46,492 nt of DNA, from contig NZ_KB892445.1 of the NCBI RefSeq assembly GCF_000373805.1, positions 1 to 46,492 on the forward strand. The letters run 5' to 3'. The notes beneath the pieces are model-generated. The model had not been told where the DNA came from, did not search any database, and worked only from the letters and a program-made list of their open reading frames with translations. Positions 1 to 8,216 of this stretch are shown here, piece after piece; within the stretch, counting starts at the first letter, position 1; every line of letters starts with the position of its first letter. This stretch comes from Corynebacterium pilosum DSM 20521 = CIP 103422 (GTDB taxonomy: Bacteria; Actinomycetota; Actinomycetes; Mycobacteriales; Mycobacteriaceae). A program made the position numbers and the translations under genes.

Positions 1-982
1 TGTACTGACCGGGAACGTTGATCAATCGTGAGAACGGCGGTTGGTTCCCACAGGCCGTGTGGGGCCGATGGTGGTTGTAGTAGTGCAGCCAGCCCTCGAG
101 CTCACCGCGCCGCTCAGCCTCGGAGGTGTAGCAGCGAGCGTAGGCCCAGCCATCGGCCAGGGTGCGGTGGAAACGCTCGACCTTCCCGTTGGTCTGCGGC
201 CGATACGGCCTCGTGCGCTTGTGCCGGATGCCCAGCTCGGCGCAGGTGTCTCGCCACAGGTGTGAACGGTAGGCGCCGCCGTTGTCGGACAGGATCTGCT
301 CGACCGTGACACCGCGGGCGTTGAACCACTCGACAGCCCGAACGAGCACGGCGGCGGCGGTGAGGGAGGTCTCGTCGTCGTGGATCTCGGCATAGGCGAC
401 GCGGGAGTGGTCGTCGATGACGGTGTGGACGTAGGCCTTGCCCATGAGCGGATCCCGCCACTTGTTGCGGGGCTTGTCGGGTGTGGCGGCTCGGTTGCGG
501 TCGCCTTGTTGTCGGCCGACGTAGCGCCAGCCGCCGCCGTCGGGGATGTTGCCGAGCTTCTTCACGTCGACGTGCAGCATTGCCCCGGGGTGGTCGTGCT
601 CGTAGCGGCGCACTGGCTCCCCGGTGGCGCGATCGACGTGCGACAGCCGGTTCAGGTGCGCGTCGACCAGGATCCGGTGGACCGTGGACGGTGCGATCCC
701 CAGCCGGCAGGCGAGTTGGACTGGGCCTTCGCGCAGTCGGAGGCGGAGCTGGACGCAGCGCTTCGCGGTGGCGTGGTTGGTCTTGTTCGGTGACCGGTGC
801 GGCCGCGAGGTCCGGTCCTGCATGGACTGGCCTGTGCGGTAGCGGTCGGCCCAGCGCTTCACGGTGGGCCAGGAGACCTGAAACCTGGCGGCGACCTCGC
901 TAATCGGCCAGCCTTGGTCGACCACGAGCTGGGCGACGATCAAGCGGTGGCGCGGCGTGAGGGCAGCGTTCGGATGTGACAT
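1..982 (-). mobile_element. IS481-family transposase, cut by the left window edge
   Basis: The reading frame starts at ATG 982 and stays open for 327 codons to base 2, so only the last few residues and the stop lie outside the window. The N-terminus carries a helix-turn-helix (ISEVAARFQVSWPTVKRW), expected to bind the IS ends. An rve/DDE integrase core follows, with first Asp in HVDVKK, second Asp in ILSDNGGAY and Glu in KVERFHRTL; YRPQTNGK precedes the Glu. Length and motif order fit IS481-family enzymes, which cut and rejoin DNA in the nucleus-free cytoplasm of the host. No frameshift is visible, so it is probably active. The right IS end must lie between 983 and about 1033, just past the merR stop. 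I could not define a terminal repeat because the other end is not in the window. Confidence 0.88.
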
Positions 983-1033
983 GAGGACCTTTCGTGCTAC
1001 GCCGGGCGGCGCGCAGTGGGACCTGGATGAGTG

Positions 1034-1801
1034 TCAGGTTGGGCTGACGTGGATCCGTAGTGCTTGGGCCGCGAAGTCGGCGGCTTCGGAGCTTCCGAAG
1101 GCGGGATGGAAGTCGGGATTGGTGACGTAGAGGTTGGCCATGCCGAGCACCATGGCGGTCGCGTTGGCCGGGTCGTTGGCATGGGTGGGGGTGCCGGGGA
1201 TCTGGGCGAACCAGGCGACATGCGCAGCTGCATGGGCCTGTGCCTCGGGGCTCGATGGCCCATGGCCGGCGGCGTGCAGCTCGCCCCAGCGGGCAAGTAG
1301 CTGCTCGGCATCGGCCTGGAACTGCTGCTGTTGTGCCAACGTCTTGGCGTGCCACCACTGGTTGGAGGCGTCGAAAGCTTCTTGCCCCCAGCGGGAGACC
1401 ACCTCGGTCTTGTAGCGGTCGTTGAAGCCCTCGAGCATCATGTCCATGCGGGGCAGACGCCCCTGGCGGCGCATGGCGATGGTGTTCTCGACAGAGGCTA
1501 TGCGCCGGACCAGAGCTTCACGGTCACGACGGAGTCTGACGAGGTGCTTCTCCAGGGCAGCTACCTCGTCGGCCTGATCGTGTTCGGAGTCGAGGACTGT
1601 GGCGATCTCGTCGAGCGACACCCCGGCGTCGCGCAGCAGCAGGATGCGTTGGAGGCGGGCCACGGAGGTTGGGCCGTAGTAGCGATAGCCGTTGGCGCCG
1701 ATCCGGTCAGGGGTCAGCAGGCCGATCTGGTGGTAGTGCCGCAGGGCTCGGCCACTGATCCCGGCACGTTGCGCCAGTTGCTGGACGGTCCACTCCACCA
1801 C
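1034..1801 (-). CDS. MerR-family regulator with TipAS-like ligand domain
   Basis: A 255-residue TipA-type MerR regulator. Residues 1-70 form the winged helix-turn-helix (TVQQLAQRAGISGRALRHYH, then GLLTPDRIGANGYRYYG). A coiled-coil dimerisation helix with many charged residues follows (about 75-112). The C-terminal 140 residues look like the all-helical antibiotic-binding TipAS domain, with the typical YKTEVVSRWG segment. MerR proteins bend and untwist promoters with long spacers. This gene starts 13 nt after the stop of the DUF2268 protease gene and is the second gene of an operon whose promoter (2728-2758) has exactly that shape, so it probably regulates itself and the protease. The ligand is unknown; peptide or lipophilic antibiotics are usual for the family. 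The IS481 element lies immediately downstream, but the C-terminus looks complete. Confidence 0.88.
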   Translation of the reverse strand: MVEWTVQQLAQRAGISGRALRHYHQIGLLTPDRIGANGYRYYGPTSVARLQRILLLRDAGVSLDEIATVLDSEHDQADEVAALEKHLVRLRRDREALVRRIASVENTIAMRRQGRLPRMDMMLEGFNDRYKTEVVSRWGQEAFDASNQWWHAKTLAQQQQFQADAEQLLARWGELHAAGHGPSSPEAQAHAAAHVAWFAQIPGTPTHANDPANATAMVLGMANLYVTNPDFHPAFGSSEAADFAAQALRIHVSPT

Positions 1802-1814
1802 GACCCACCCTCCT

Positions 1815-2720
1815 TCACTGTCCAGTCGTTGCCAGACCCAACTGTGGCAGGGCCACGGCCAGGATGTCGGCTGCGGGGACCGTCACGCAGTCGGCTGCAC
1901 TGCGACCGGTCGCGGACAGGTAGGCGTTGGCGATTCGGGCACCCGCTGCATAACCCGCCCCGGTGGGCAGGCCCACCGGGGTCCCGCCGAACAGGCGCGC
2001 GCTGGCATCGCCCAGAACCCAGGCACTGAAGTCCCGCATCCCGGTCACCCCCAGCCCCTCGACGACCCGCGCCAGCACCGGGTCACTGGTTCGGGTCTGA
2101 TCGCTGACGAAGTGGGTGAATCCCCGCGCACCGTAGGTCTCGGCAGCGAACAGGTCCGCCAGGCCCTCAGCCACGACGTGCTCACCGACGGTGACGGTCC
2201 TGGGGTCCCACACCACGCCGCCGGGCGAGTAGCGCACGTTGTGGTGGAGCTCATGCAGTGCGATGGCCTCCAAACGGTCCAGTACCTGCGAGGTGGGCCA
2301 GACGGTGATTGCGATGAAGCCGCTGATCCCGCCGAAGGCCGACAGTCCACGGATCTCGTCCATGAAGTGCTTGTTGTCGGGGTCGCCCAGGACGAGTAGC
2401 ACGCGAAGGTCAGGCATGGACATACTCGGGTTGGCTGCTGCCAACCGCTCCAAGCCGTCCTGCACGGCGCGCTCGACCCGACCCCACGCATCGGCTGCTT
2501 CCAAGGCCTCCAGGCCTTCGAGGACCAGGTCGCGTGGGGCTTCAGGTCCGAAACCGAAGTTCTGGGCATGTACCTGGGCCAGGTCCGGGCCGCCCGGGAT
2601 GAATAAGTACATGCCGGCCATCGGCGCCCACAGGGCACGGGCCGCCTCATCCCATTCGCCCGGCTGTGCTTGAGCCAAGCGCCGCATGCCAGCGAGGCTG
2701 TCGATCATCGAGACTGTCAT
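1815..2720 (-). CDS. DUF2268 putative zinc-dependent protease
   Basis: A 301-residue protein with the zinc-metalloprotease signature HELHH (about residues 156-160) and a downstream acidic ligand candidate in VVAEGLADLF, the layout of DUF2268 (YjaZ-like) predicted proteases. It has no signal peptide or clear membrane segment, so it is probably cytoplasmic. I place the start at ATG 2720. The frame can be extended to 2747, but that codon lies inside the promoter. The -10 hexamer (2728-2733) ends 7 nt before ATG 2720, so the mRNA would be leaderless or nearly so. The gene is first in an operon with a TipA-like MerR regulator, suggesting induction by a small molecule. Its substrate is unknown. Pairing of TipAS-MerR with DUF2268 occurs in other actinobacteria as far as I recall. 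Confidence 0.78.
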   Translation of the reverse strand: MTVSMIDSLAGMRRLAQAQPGEWDEAARALWAPMAGMYLFIPGGPDLAQVHAQNFGFGPEAPRDLVLEGLEALEAADAWGRVERAVQDGLERLAAANPSMSMPDLRVLLVLGDPDNKHFMDEIRGLSAFGGISGFIAITVWPTSQVLDRLEAIALHELHHNVRYSPGGVVWDPRTVTVGEHVVAEGLADLFAAETYGARGFTHFVSDQTRTSDPVLARVVEGLGVTGMRDFSAWVLGDASARLFGGTPVGLPTGAGYAAGARIANAYLSATGRSAADCVTVPAADILAVALPQLGLATTGQ

Positions 2721-2727
2721 GCCCACG

Positions 2728-2758
2728 ACTGTACACGTTGACGTCACGGCAAGGTCAA
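2728..2758 (-). promoter_or_regulatory. MerR-type promoter of the DUF2268-merR operon
   Basis: On the minus strand, -35 TTGACC (2753-2758) and -10 TACAGT (2728-2733) are separated by exactly 19 bp, the over-long spacer that MerR-family activators require. The spacer holds the right arm of an inverted repeat, TTGAC-N11-GTCAA, beginning at the -35. Both features are seen directly; binding by the adjacent MerR protein is inferred. Confidence 0.82.
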
Positions 2759-2793
2759 TCTCTCGCTTCGATCAACGTCTCCGGTCAGTACAT

Positions 2794-3546
2794 CTAGATG
2801 TCGAGCGACTCCATGATCTCATCGGAGATATCTGCATTCGTGTACACGTTCTGCACATCATCCGACTCTTCGAGCGCGTCCACGAGGTTGAGTAGCTTCT
2901 TCGCGTCCGCTTCATCCAGCTCTACGTCGACCGAGGCGCGGAAATCCTGCTCTGCAACCTCAACCTCAATTCCGGCGTCATTCAGGGCGGTCTTTACCTC
3001 TTGCAGGTCAGTTGGGGCGCAAATGACCTCGAACTCCTCGCCCAGGTCGTTGACCTCCTCGGCACCTGCTTCGAGAACGGCCATCAGCACGTCGTCCTCA
3101 GTCAGCTCGCCCTTCTTCACCTGGACGACCCCGGTACGAGTGAACATATAAGCGACGGAACCGGACTCACCCAGGTTGCCGTTGTTGCGCGTCATCGCGG
3201 TGCGTACCTCAGTGGCGGCACGGTTGCGGTTATCCGTCAGACACTCAATCAAAATCGCAACACCATTGGGGCCGTAGCCCTCATACATGATGGCCTCATA
3301 ATCAGCGCCGCCAGCTTCTTCGCCGGAGCCGCGCTTGCGAGCACGTTCAATATTATCGTTCGGAACGGAGGCCTTCTTGGCCTTCCTGATCATGTCATCC
3401 AACGTGGGGTTGCCTGCGGGGTCGCCACCGCCGGTGCGCGCTGCGACTTCGATGTCCTTAATCATCTTCGCCCACAGCTTCGAACGCTTCGCGTCATTCG
3501 CTGCCTTCTTGTGCTTGGTAGTAGCCCACTTTGAGTGGCCAGCCAT
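2794..3546 (-). CDS. yebC: YebC/PmpR family regulator
   Basis: A 250-residue YebC-family protein with the invariant N-terminus [15 protein letters not shown] and a full-length three-domain fold. It ends in a normal acidic C-terminus. Family members bind DNA as regulators or, in more recent work, relieve ribosome stalling on proline-rich stretches (YebC/TACO1). Which role applies here cannot be read from the sequence. In most corynebacteria and mycobacteria the ruvC-ruvA-ruvB operon follows directly. Here the next genes are the DUF2268-merR pair and an IS481 element, so a rearrangement or insertion boundary lies between 2721 and 2793. A good -10 (TATACT on the minus strand, 3622-3627) lies upstream. 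Confidence 0.95.
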   Translation of the reverse strand: MAGHSKWATTKHKKAANDAKRSKLWAKMIKDIEVAARTGGGDPAGNPTLDDMIRKAKKASVPNDNIERARKRGSGEEAGGADYEAIMYEGYGPNGVAILIECLTDNRNRAATEVRTAMTRNNGNLGESGSVAYMFTRTGVVQVKKGELTEDDVLMAVLEAGAEEVNDLGEEFEVICAPTDLQEVKTALNDAGIEVEVAEQDFRASVDVELDEADAKKLLNLVDALEESDDVQNVYTNADISDEIMESLDI

Positions 3547-3621
3547 AACCTAGTCCCCATCCTTTCGTTGATGCAGAGGCTTCAGCAAGCTACGCTCACA
3601 TCTGCCTCATTGCCTCGATCA

Positions 3622-3627
3622 AGTATA
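3622..3627 (-). promoter_or_regulatory. Candidate -10 element of yebC
   Basis: TATACT on the minus strand in the 127-bp gap between tesB and yebC, about 75 nt before the yebC ATG. It fits the TANNNT -10 of corynebacterial housekeeping promoters. No convincing -35 is visible, which is common in this genus. Confidence 0.45.
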
Positions 3628-3673
3628 CGCACACCATGCCCTCGATCGTTGCTGCGGGCATAAAGGGGGCGTT

Positions 3674-4552
3674 CTAGCCATCGTTTTGTGTCAAGTTTTT
3701 CATTGGAAGCGTCTTTGCGCCCTCGCGCAGAGTGCGTGTCAGGCCCTCCTGGGTCACCATGGCCACCAAGTTTCCGGCCTGGTCAAAAATCCGCCCATGG
3801 GTCAGCGCTCTCCCACCGTGCGCGGACGGCGACACCTGGTCATAGAGCAGCCACTCGTCGGCACGAAACGGCCTTAAAAACCACATCGCGTGGTCAAGAG
3901 AAGCCATCTGTACCCGATGTCCCGGATGCGGCACCAGAGCAGAGTGCAACAACGTCATGTCCGACATATATGCCAGGGTGCAGACGTGGAAAGTGTCGTC
4001 GTCGGGAAGCTCCTGCTTCGAGCGAAACCACACCACCTGCTGCGAAGGCGTGTACTTGTTGTGCTCGTACAGATCCGACGGGACAACCCGGATGTCCCAG
4101 TCCGACCATTCCTCAAGCAGCGCACGCCGCGAAGCCGGGATGACTTCCCGTTCCGCCGGGATCTCTTCCGGCAGCGGGACAGAGCGCATGATATCCGAAT
4201 GCTCCGGGCCAGGGTCACCCGCGCGGTGGAAACTCGCCTGCATGGCGAAGATGGTTTCACCGTTCTGCACGGCCTCCACGTGACGGGTTGCAAATGACTT
4301 TCCGTCTCGCATCCGATTCACCAGGAAGACGGTGTCCTGGGCGGCAACTCCTGGTCGCATGAAGTAACCGTGTAGAGAGTGCACAAATTTATCGTCGCCG
4401 ACGGTGCGGGTCGCCGCGACGAGTGCTTGTGCCGCTACTTGCCCGCCAAAAGTGCGCTCAAGCTCTGACTCCACCGCGGGTGCGCGGTAAATGTCTGTGT
4501 CTATGGTCTCCAAATTCAAGATGGTGCTTATAGAGGAACGCTTCTCCGTCAT
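3674..4552 (-). CDS. tesB: Acyl-CoA thioesterase II
   Basis: A 292-residue double-hotdog thioesterase that hydrolyses acyl-CoA to free fatty acid and CoA in the cytoplasm. The C-terminal hotdog shows the TesB catalytic signature: SLDHAMWFLRPF (Asp), SAHGGRALTHGRIFD (Ser/Thr region) and TQEGLTR (Gln). The N-terminal hotdog has the matching RTFGGQVAAQAL helix. Length is usual for the family (about 285-290). It is separated from yebC by 127 bp and is divergent from the DUF3817 gene at 4604 across a 51-bp gap, so the two share a promoter region. The start at 4552 gives MTEKRSS, followed by a typical hotdog N-terminus. Confidence 0.93.
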   Translation of the reverse strand: MTEKRSSISTILNLETIDTDIYRAPAVESELERTFGGQVAAQALVAATRTVGDDKFVHSLHGYFMRPGVAAQDTVFLVNRMRDGKSFATRHVEAVQNGETIFAMQASFHRAGDPGPEHSDIMRSVPLPEEIPAEREVIPASRRALLEEWSDWDIRVVPSDLYEHNKYTPSQQVVWFRSKQELPDDDTFHVCTLAYMSDMTLLHSALVPHPGHRVQMASLDHAMWFLRPFRADEWLLYDQVSPSAHGGRALTHGRIFDQAGNLVAMVTQEGLTRTLREGAKTLPMKNLTQNDG

Positions 4553-4603
4553 ACCCCGAAACGGTACACGGTTTCTTCACCTCACCAGGTACCGTTGGTG
4601 CCT

Positions 4604-5092
4604 ATGACTCGTGTTACACCCCAAAAATTGCACTTAGCTGCAGCCATCCTCGAATTTTTCACCTGGACGTTCCTCATCTTCGCCATGGTGTTGAAATACA
4701 CCGGGGTAACAGAAGCAGTAGTGCCCATCGCCGGTGGTGTCCACGGCTTCGGCTTCCTCTGCTTCATCGTGTTGACGGTCATCGTGTGGGTGAACAACCG
4801 CTGGTCGGCAGGAATGGGCATTGCCGGTCTGGTAGTTTCGCTGATCCCCTGGGCTGCGCTACCCTTTTCCATCTGGGCCGACCGTCGCGGAGCTCTCGAC
4901 GGCGGCTGGCGCTTTGCAGATCCGAACGAAGAGCCTCAGACATTCCCCGACAAGGTGCTGGCTCAGTGCGTGCGTCACCCATGGCGCTGCCTGGTTATCG
5001 CGCTGGTGGTCATCGCCATCGTCTTCACAGTCCTGTTGACGATCGGCCAGCCTTATGACCCAGACGCCATCGCCGACCAAGTCACGAACTAG
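4604..5092 (+). CDS. DUF3817 family membrane protein
   Basis: A 162-residue integral membrane protein. The first 100 residues hold three hydrophobic helices (about 15-35, 45-68 and 75-95) with the HGFGFLCF segment typical of DUF3817. A short soluble loop (RRGALDGGWRFADP) and a fourth helix (about 128-150) follow, then a short polar tail. The start is taken at ATG 4604; an in-frame TTG at 4595 is possible but has no ribosome site. Function is unknown. It converges with the LemA-like gene, and the two stop regions overlap by 4 nt. Confidence 0.75.
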   Translation: MTRVTPQKLHLAAAILEFFTWTFLIFAMVLKYTGVTEAVVPIAGGVHGFGFLCFIVLTVIVWVNNRWSAGMGIAGLVVSLIPWAALPFSIWADRRGALDGGWRFADPNEEPQTFPDKVLAQCVRHPWRCLVIALVVIAIVFTVLLTIGQPYDPDAIADQVTN

Positions 5093-5544
5093 CTGTCTGC
5101 GAATTCGAAAAACTCGGGCAGCCGCGCGGTCCCACCCAGTCGCAGAATCCTGACCAGAGGCTGAAGACGCACCGCACGGGTGTCCGCCACAGCATCGTTA
5201 TAAAAACGCAGCGCCAGCATGACTCGGGCGTCAGCATCCGCCATCTCGGCGCTTTCCGACGCCCCCACTTCCGCTAAACGCGCACCAAGGTCACGCTCGC
5301 GCTCAATCCTCGAAGCGAAATCCCCCGGCACCAAGCCCGCTTCCTCTGCCCGCCGGGCTGCCGGTGCAACACTCGGGTGAGCCACCGCCACCACTGCCGC
5401 ACGACGATCAAGGGCCGCCTCCAAAGAATTCCGAGCCCGATCGACCCGCACGTGCAGGCGGTCAAGCCGCTGTGCCGTGGAGTATGCCCACGTCAAAAAC
5501 ACCGTGACAAGCACTGCCACGATGACCCAGACCACAGTGTTCAT
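5089..5544 (-). CDS. LemA-like membrane-anchored protein
   Basis: A 151-residue protein with one N-terminal transmembrane helix (about residues 3-22). The following helical bundle resembles LemA: LDRLHVRVDRARNSLEAALDRR early, and an ALRFYNDAVADTR helix followed by PEFFEF near the C-terminus. These match the LemA pattern of a charged first helix, RFYNxxV and a final FxF segment. The function of LemA proteins is not settled. The stop of pimA lies 4 nt upstream, so this is probably the last gene of the thrS-pimA transcription unit. The assignment rests on motif resemblance only. Confidence 0.65.
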   Translation of the reverse strand: MNTVVWVIVAVLVTVFLTWAYSTAQRLDRLHVRVDRARNSLEAALDRRAAVVAVAHPSVAPAARRAEEAGLVPGDFASRIERERDLGARLAEVGASESAEMADADARVMLALRFYNDAVADTRAVRLQPLVRILRLGGTARLPEFFEFADS

Positions 5545-5548
5545 CTGC

Positions 5549-6637
5549 TTATACCTTTACCGTCGATCCATCAGCGACAGTTTCATACACCGCCATGACC
5601 TTGGCGGCCACCGTGTCCCAGTCATAAAGTTTCGCACGCCGGCTGCCATTGTCCACCAACTGCGTGCGAGCGGAGGCATCGTCGATAAGCGAACGTAAAG
5701 CGGCCGCAAGCGCCTGATCATCGCCGACGGGGAACAAGACGCCGGCAGGGTTCTCGCTTTCCGCATCGCATACCGCGGCGAAAGCCTCGAGGTTACTAGC
5801 GACGACCGCACAACCGGCCGCCATTGCCTCCACCAGCACGATGCCGAAGGACTCCCCGCCTGTGTTCGGCGCAACGTAAATATCGGCGCGGCCCAAAATC
5901 TCGGCTTTCTCCTCATCGCTCACGCGTCCCACAAAATTGATGCCAGGGATCTCGCGGGGTCGGCCACCGCCGATGATCGTCACGTTGACTTCGCGGTTGA
6001 GCTTAGTCAGCGCACGCAAGAGAATATCGAGACCCTTGCGCGATTCATCCAGCCTGCCCAAGAACACAATTTCGACCGGTTCATTTTCGTTCCGAGTGCG
6101 CCTGGCCGCGACAAAACGCGACGTGTCCACGCCGTTGGGAATGAGAACGGGGTCCCCGCCAAGCTTTTCCACCTGCCAGCGACGGGCCATTTCGGACACG
6201 GCGATGCCGCCACCAATCTTTTCCAATCTAGGTTGGAGGATTGGACGCGCCATCCGCAAGATCCAGGAGGAAGTGGCTGAAGCGTGGTACGTAGCGACGA
6301 TCGGCCCCTCACCTAAGAACAGCGACACCATTGAGTAGCTGGGAGAATTTGGCTCATGGATGTGCAGAACATCGAACTGGCCTTCAGTGATGAATGCGCG
6401 GGTGTTGCGGAACACCTGCGGGCCGATCGCCAGGCGGGCAACGGATCCGTTGTAGCGGATGGGCACCGATCCACCACCCTTGGTGACATAGTCCGGTAGC
6501 TGCGTGTCAGCGGATGCTGGGCCCAACACGCCAACCTCATGGCCCTGCGCCCGAAAAACCTCCGCCAAATCAAGTATGTGGGCTTGAACACCGCCGGGTT
6601 CGTCGAAAGAGTACGGGCACACCATTCCGATCCGCAT
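5549..6637 (-). CDS. pimA: Phosphatidylinositol alpha-mannosyltransferase PimA
   Basis: A 362-residue GT4 glycosyltransferase that transfers mannose from GDP-mannose to phosphatidylinositol on the inner face of the membrane, the first step of PIM and lipomannan synthesis. The start ATG 6637 (MRIGMVCPYSFDEPGGVQ) has the glycine-rich acceptor loop at the very N-terminus, as in known PimA. An upstream in-frame extension to 6814 overlaps patA and is not used. The EPNSPS loop lies near residue 100 and the EX7E donor-site motif in GGESFGIVLVEAMAAG near 275. The stop of patA is 2 nt upstream, so translation is probably coupled. Confidence 0.94.
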   Translation of the reverse strand: MRIGMVCPYSFDEPGGVQAHILDLAEVFRAQGHEVGVLGPASADTQLPDYVTKGGGSVPIRYNGSVARLAIGPQVFRNTRAFITEGQFDVLHIHEPNSPSYSMVSLFLGEGPIVATYHASATSSWILRMARPILQPRLEKIGGGIAVSEMARRWQVEKLGGDPVLIPNGVDTSRFVAARRTRNENEPVEIVFLGRLDESRKGLDILLRALTKLNREVNVTIIGGGRPREIPGINFVGRVSDEEKAEILGRADIYVAPNTGGESFGIVLVEAMAAGCAVVASNLEAFAAVCDAESENPAGVLFPVGDDQALAAALRSLIDDASARTQLVDNGSRRAKLYDWDTVAAKVMAVYETVADGSTVKV

Positions 6638-6639
6638 GA

Positions 6640-7560
6640 TTACTTCCCCGTGCTGGTCGATTTTCGCTTCTTCTTGTCCACCGGCCACTGCGGCTGCAAC
6701 ATATGCCAATCCTCCGGGTGGGCTGCAATATTGGCAGCGAATAGGTCCGCAACACGCTGCGTTGTCTCCTCCAGGGTGGTGACCTCCACCGGCGCTGAAG
6801 CAGACAGACCCCAACCGGGATTCTTATCGGTACCGGTAAACCAACAGTGGACCGCGTGCAATGCAGCACCCGTTTCGATTGCTAGCTGCGCGGGCCCGGC
6901 CGGCATCGTGGTAGCTTCGCCGAAGAACTCCACGGGAACGCCGCGCTTAGTCAGGTCTCGCTCGCCGAGCAGGCACACGATTCCGCCAGACTCGAGGACT
7001 TCCTTCAACCTTTGAAAGGGCGGGGTGTCCGATCCAGTTAAAGCGAGCACCTCAAAGCCCAAGGACTCGCGGAATTCCACAAACGCGTCGAATAGCACCG
7101 CGGGTTTAACCCGCTCAGCCACAGTGGTGAACTGGCCGTAGTTGGTATTGAGCCACATCCCAGCCATGTCCCAGTTGCCAGAGTGCGGCAACGTCAAGAT
7201 GACACCCTTGCCTTTGGCGAGTGATTCGTCGAGAAGCTCACGCCCAACGATGCCCTCGCTGATACGCGCGATCAGCTGAGGATCCCCCGCCAGACGTGGG
7301 AGGCGAAAGGCCTCGCGCCAGTAGCGGGCATACGACCGGACCGAGGCCCGCACAAGATCACGCGTCACATTCGGCGCCCCCACCACGCGAGTGAGGTTGC
7401 GGCGCAGCATCTCCATGCCCGCCCCATTTTTCGACGCCTTGTCCGCGCCCCAATTGAACAGCGCGCTGGCCCACGAATGGGGCAAGCGCCCAATAATCTT
7501 CCACCCGGCTAAGTAGCCTACGGCAGATAGGTCTTCGGAAGTTGGCAATCGAAAGGCCAC
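6640..7560 (-). CDS. patA: PIM acyltransferase PatA (HtrB/LpxL family)
   Basis: A 306-residue lysophospholipid-type acyltransferase with the catalytic HX4D motif in TLPHSGNWDM (about residues 124-134) and a second conserved block, LLGERDLTKRGVPVEFFG. In mycobacteria PatA acylates the 6-position of mannose on PIM1/PIM2. The position between pgsA1 and pimA is the standard actinobacterial order and supports this. The start is GTG 7560; a GAGGAG ribosome site overlaps the end of pgsA1, whose stop is only 5 nt upstream. No signal peptide is visible, so it is probably a membrane-associated cytoplasmic enzyme. Confidence 0.93.
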   Translation of the reverse strand: MAFRLPTSEDLSAVGYLAGWKIIGRLPHSWASALFNWGADKASKNGAGMEMLRRNLTRVVGAPNVTRDLVRASVRSYARYWREAFRLPRLAGDPQLIARISEGIVGRELLDESLAKGKGVILTLPHSGNWDMAGMWLNTNYGQFTTVAERVKPAVLFDAFVEFRESLGFEVLALTGSDTPPFQRLKEVLESGGIVCLLGERDLTKRGVPVEFFGEATTMPAGPAQLAIETGAALHAVHCWFTGTDKNPGWGLSASAPVEVTTLEETTQRVADLFAANIAAHPEDWHMLQPQWPVDKKKRKSTSTGK

Positions 7561-7565
7561 TCGTA

Positions 7566-8216
7566 TTACTCCTCGTCCGTGACGGTTCCAGTCGGCGCTG
7601 CTACAGGTGCTTGAGAATTCTCATCGCGCGAAGCCATGACCAAACGCTGAATCACCGTAAAGACAGACCCGACAGCCAGCACCCACAAGGCCACCTCAAT
7701 GGCATAGGGCACTCCCCAACCTTCAAGAGCCAGGCCGCCGAGCCCCAAGATGAGCCGCTCCGGCCTCTCGATCAGGCCGCCGACCATGCGTAGTCCGCCG
7801 GCCTCCCCGCGCGCCTTGACGTAGCTAATGATCTGGGACGTTACAACGACCACCAGAGACACTGCCACCGTGGACGGATGGGCTTCATCGACAAACACTA
7901 ACCAATAGGTGATCGCGCCGAACAAGGCACCATCGGTGATGCGGTCACAGCTGGCATCCAATGTGGCACCGAAGGCGGTTCCGCCACCTCGCAGCCGAGC
8001 CATCGTGCCATCCACCATGTCAAAAGCTGAGAAGATGGCGGACAGGATCGCCGCCCACACGAGGTGATCAGCCGGAATGAGGACGACGGCGATCGCCACC
8101 GTAACAACGGCGCCGACAACGGTGACCGTGTTGGGTGTTAGGCCCGCTCGCAGAAACCCTTGAGCGATGGGTTCTACAACCACAGCGGCAGGTTTCCTAC
8201 CGTGCACACTAAGCAT
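7566..8216 (-). CDS. pgsA1: Phosphatidylinositol phosphate synthase
   Basis: A 216-residue CDP-alcohol phosphotransferase with the complete signature DGX2ARX8GX3DX3D (DGTMAR, then G, D and D through CDRITD). It has about six transmembrane helices. By position next to patA and pimA it makes phosphatidylinositol phosphate from CDP-diacylglycerol and inositol 3-phosphate, the precursor of PI and PIMs. The start ATG 8216 overlaps the last 8 nt of the HIT gene. Longer in-frame extensions to 8273 lie wholly inside that gene and lack family similarity. The C-terminal tail is polar. Confidence 0.93.
   Translation of the reverse strand: MLSVHGRKPAAVVVEPIAQGFLRAGLTPNTVTVVGAVVTVAIAVVLIPADHLVWAAILSAIFSAFDMVDGTMARLRGGGTAFGATLDASCDRITDGALFGAITYWLVFVDEAHPSTVAVSLVVVVTSQIISYVKARGEAGGLRMVGGLIERPERLILGLGGLALEGWGVPYAIEVALWVLAVGSVFTVIQRLVMASRDENSQAPVAAPTGTVTDEE

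Noticed and set aside
6638..6814. A 59-residue N-terminal extension of PimA
   Set aside because: It overlaps patA in another frame; the PimA glycine loop must be close to the N-terminus, as with ATG 6637.
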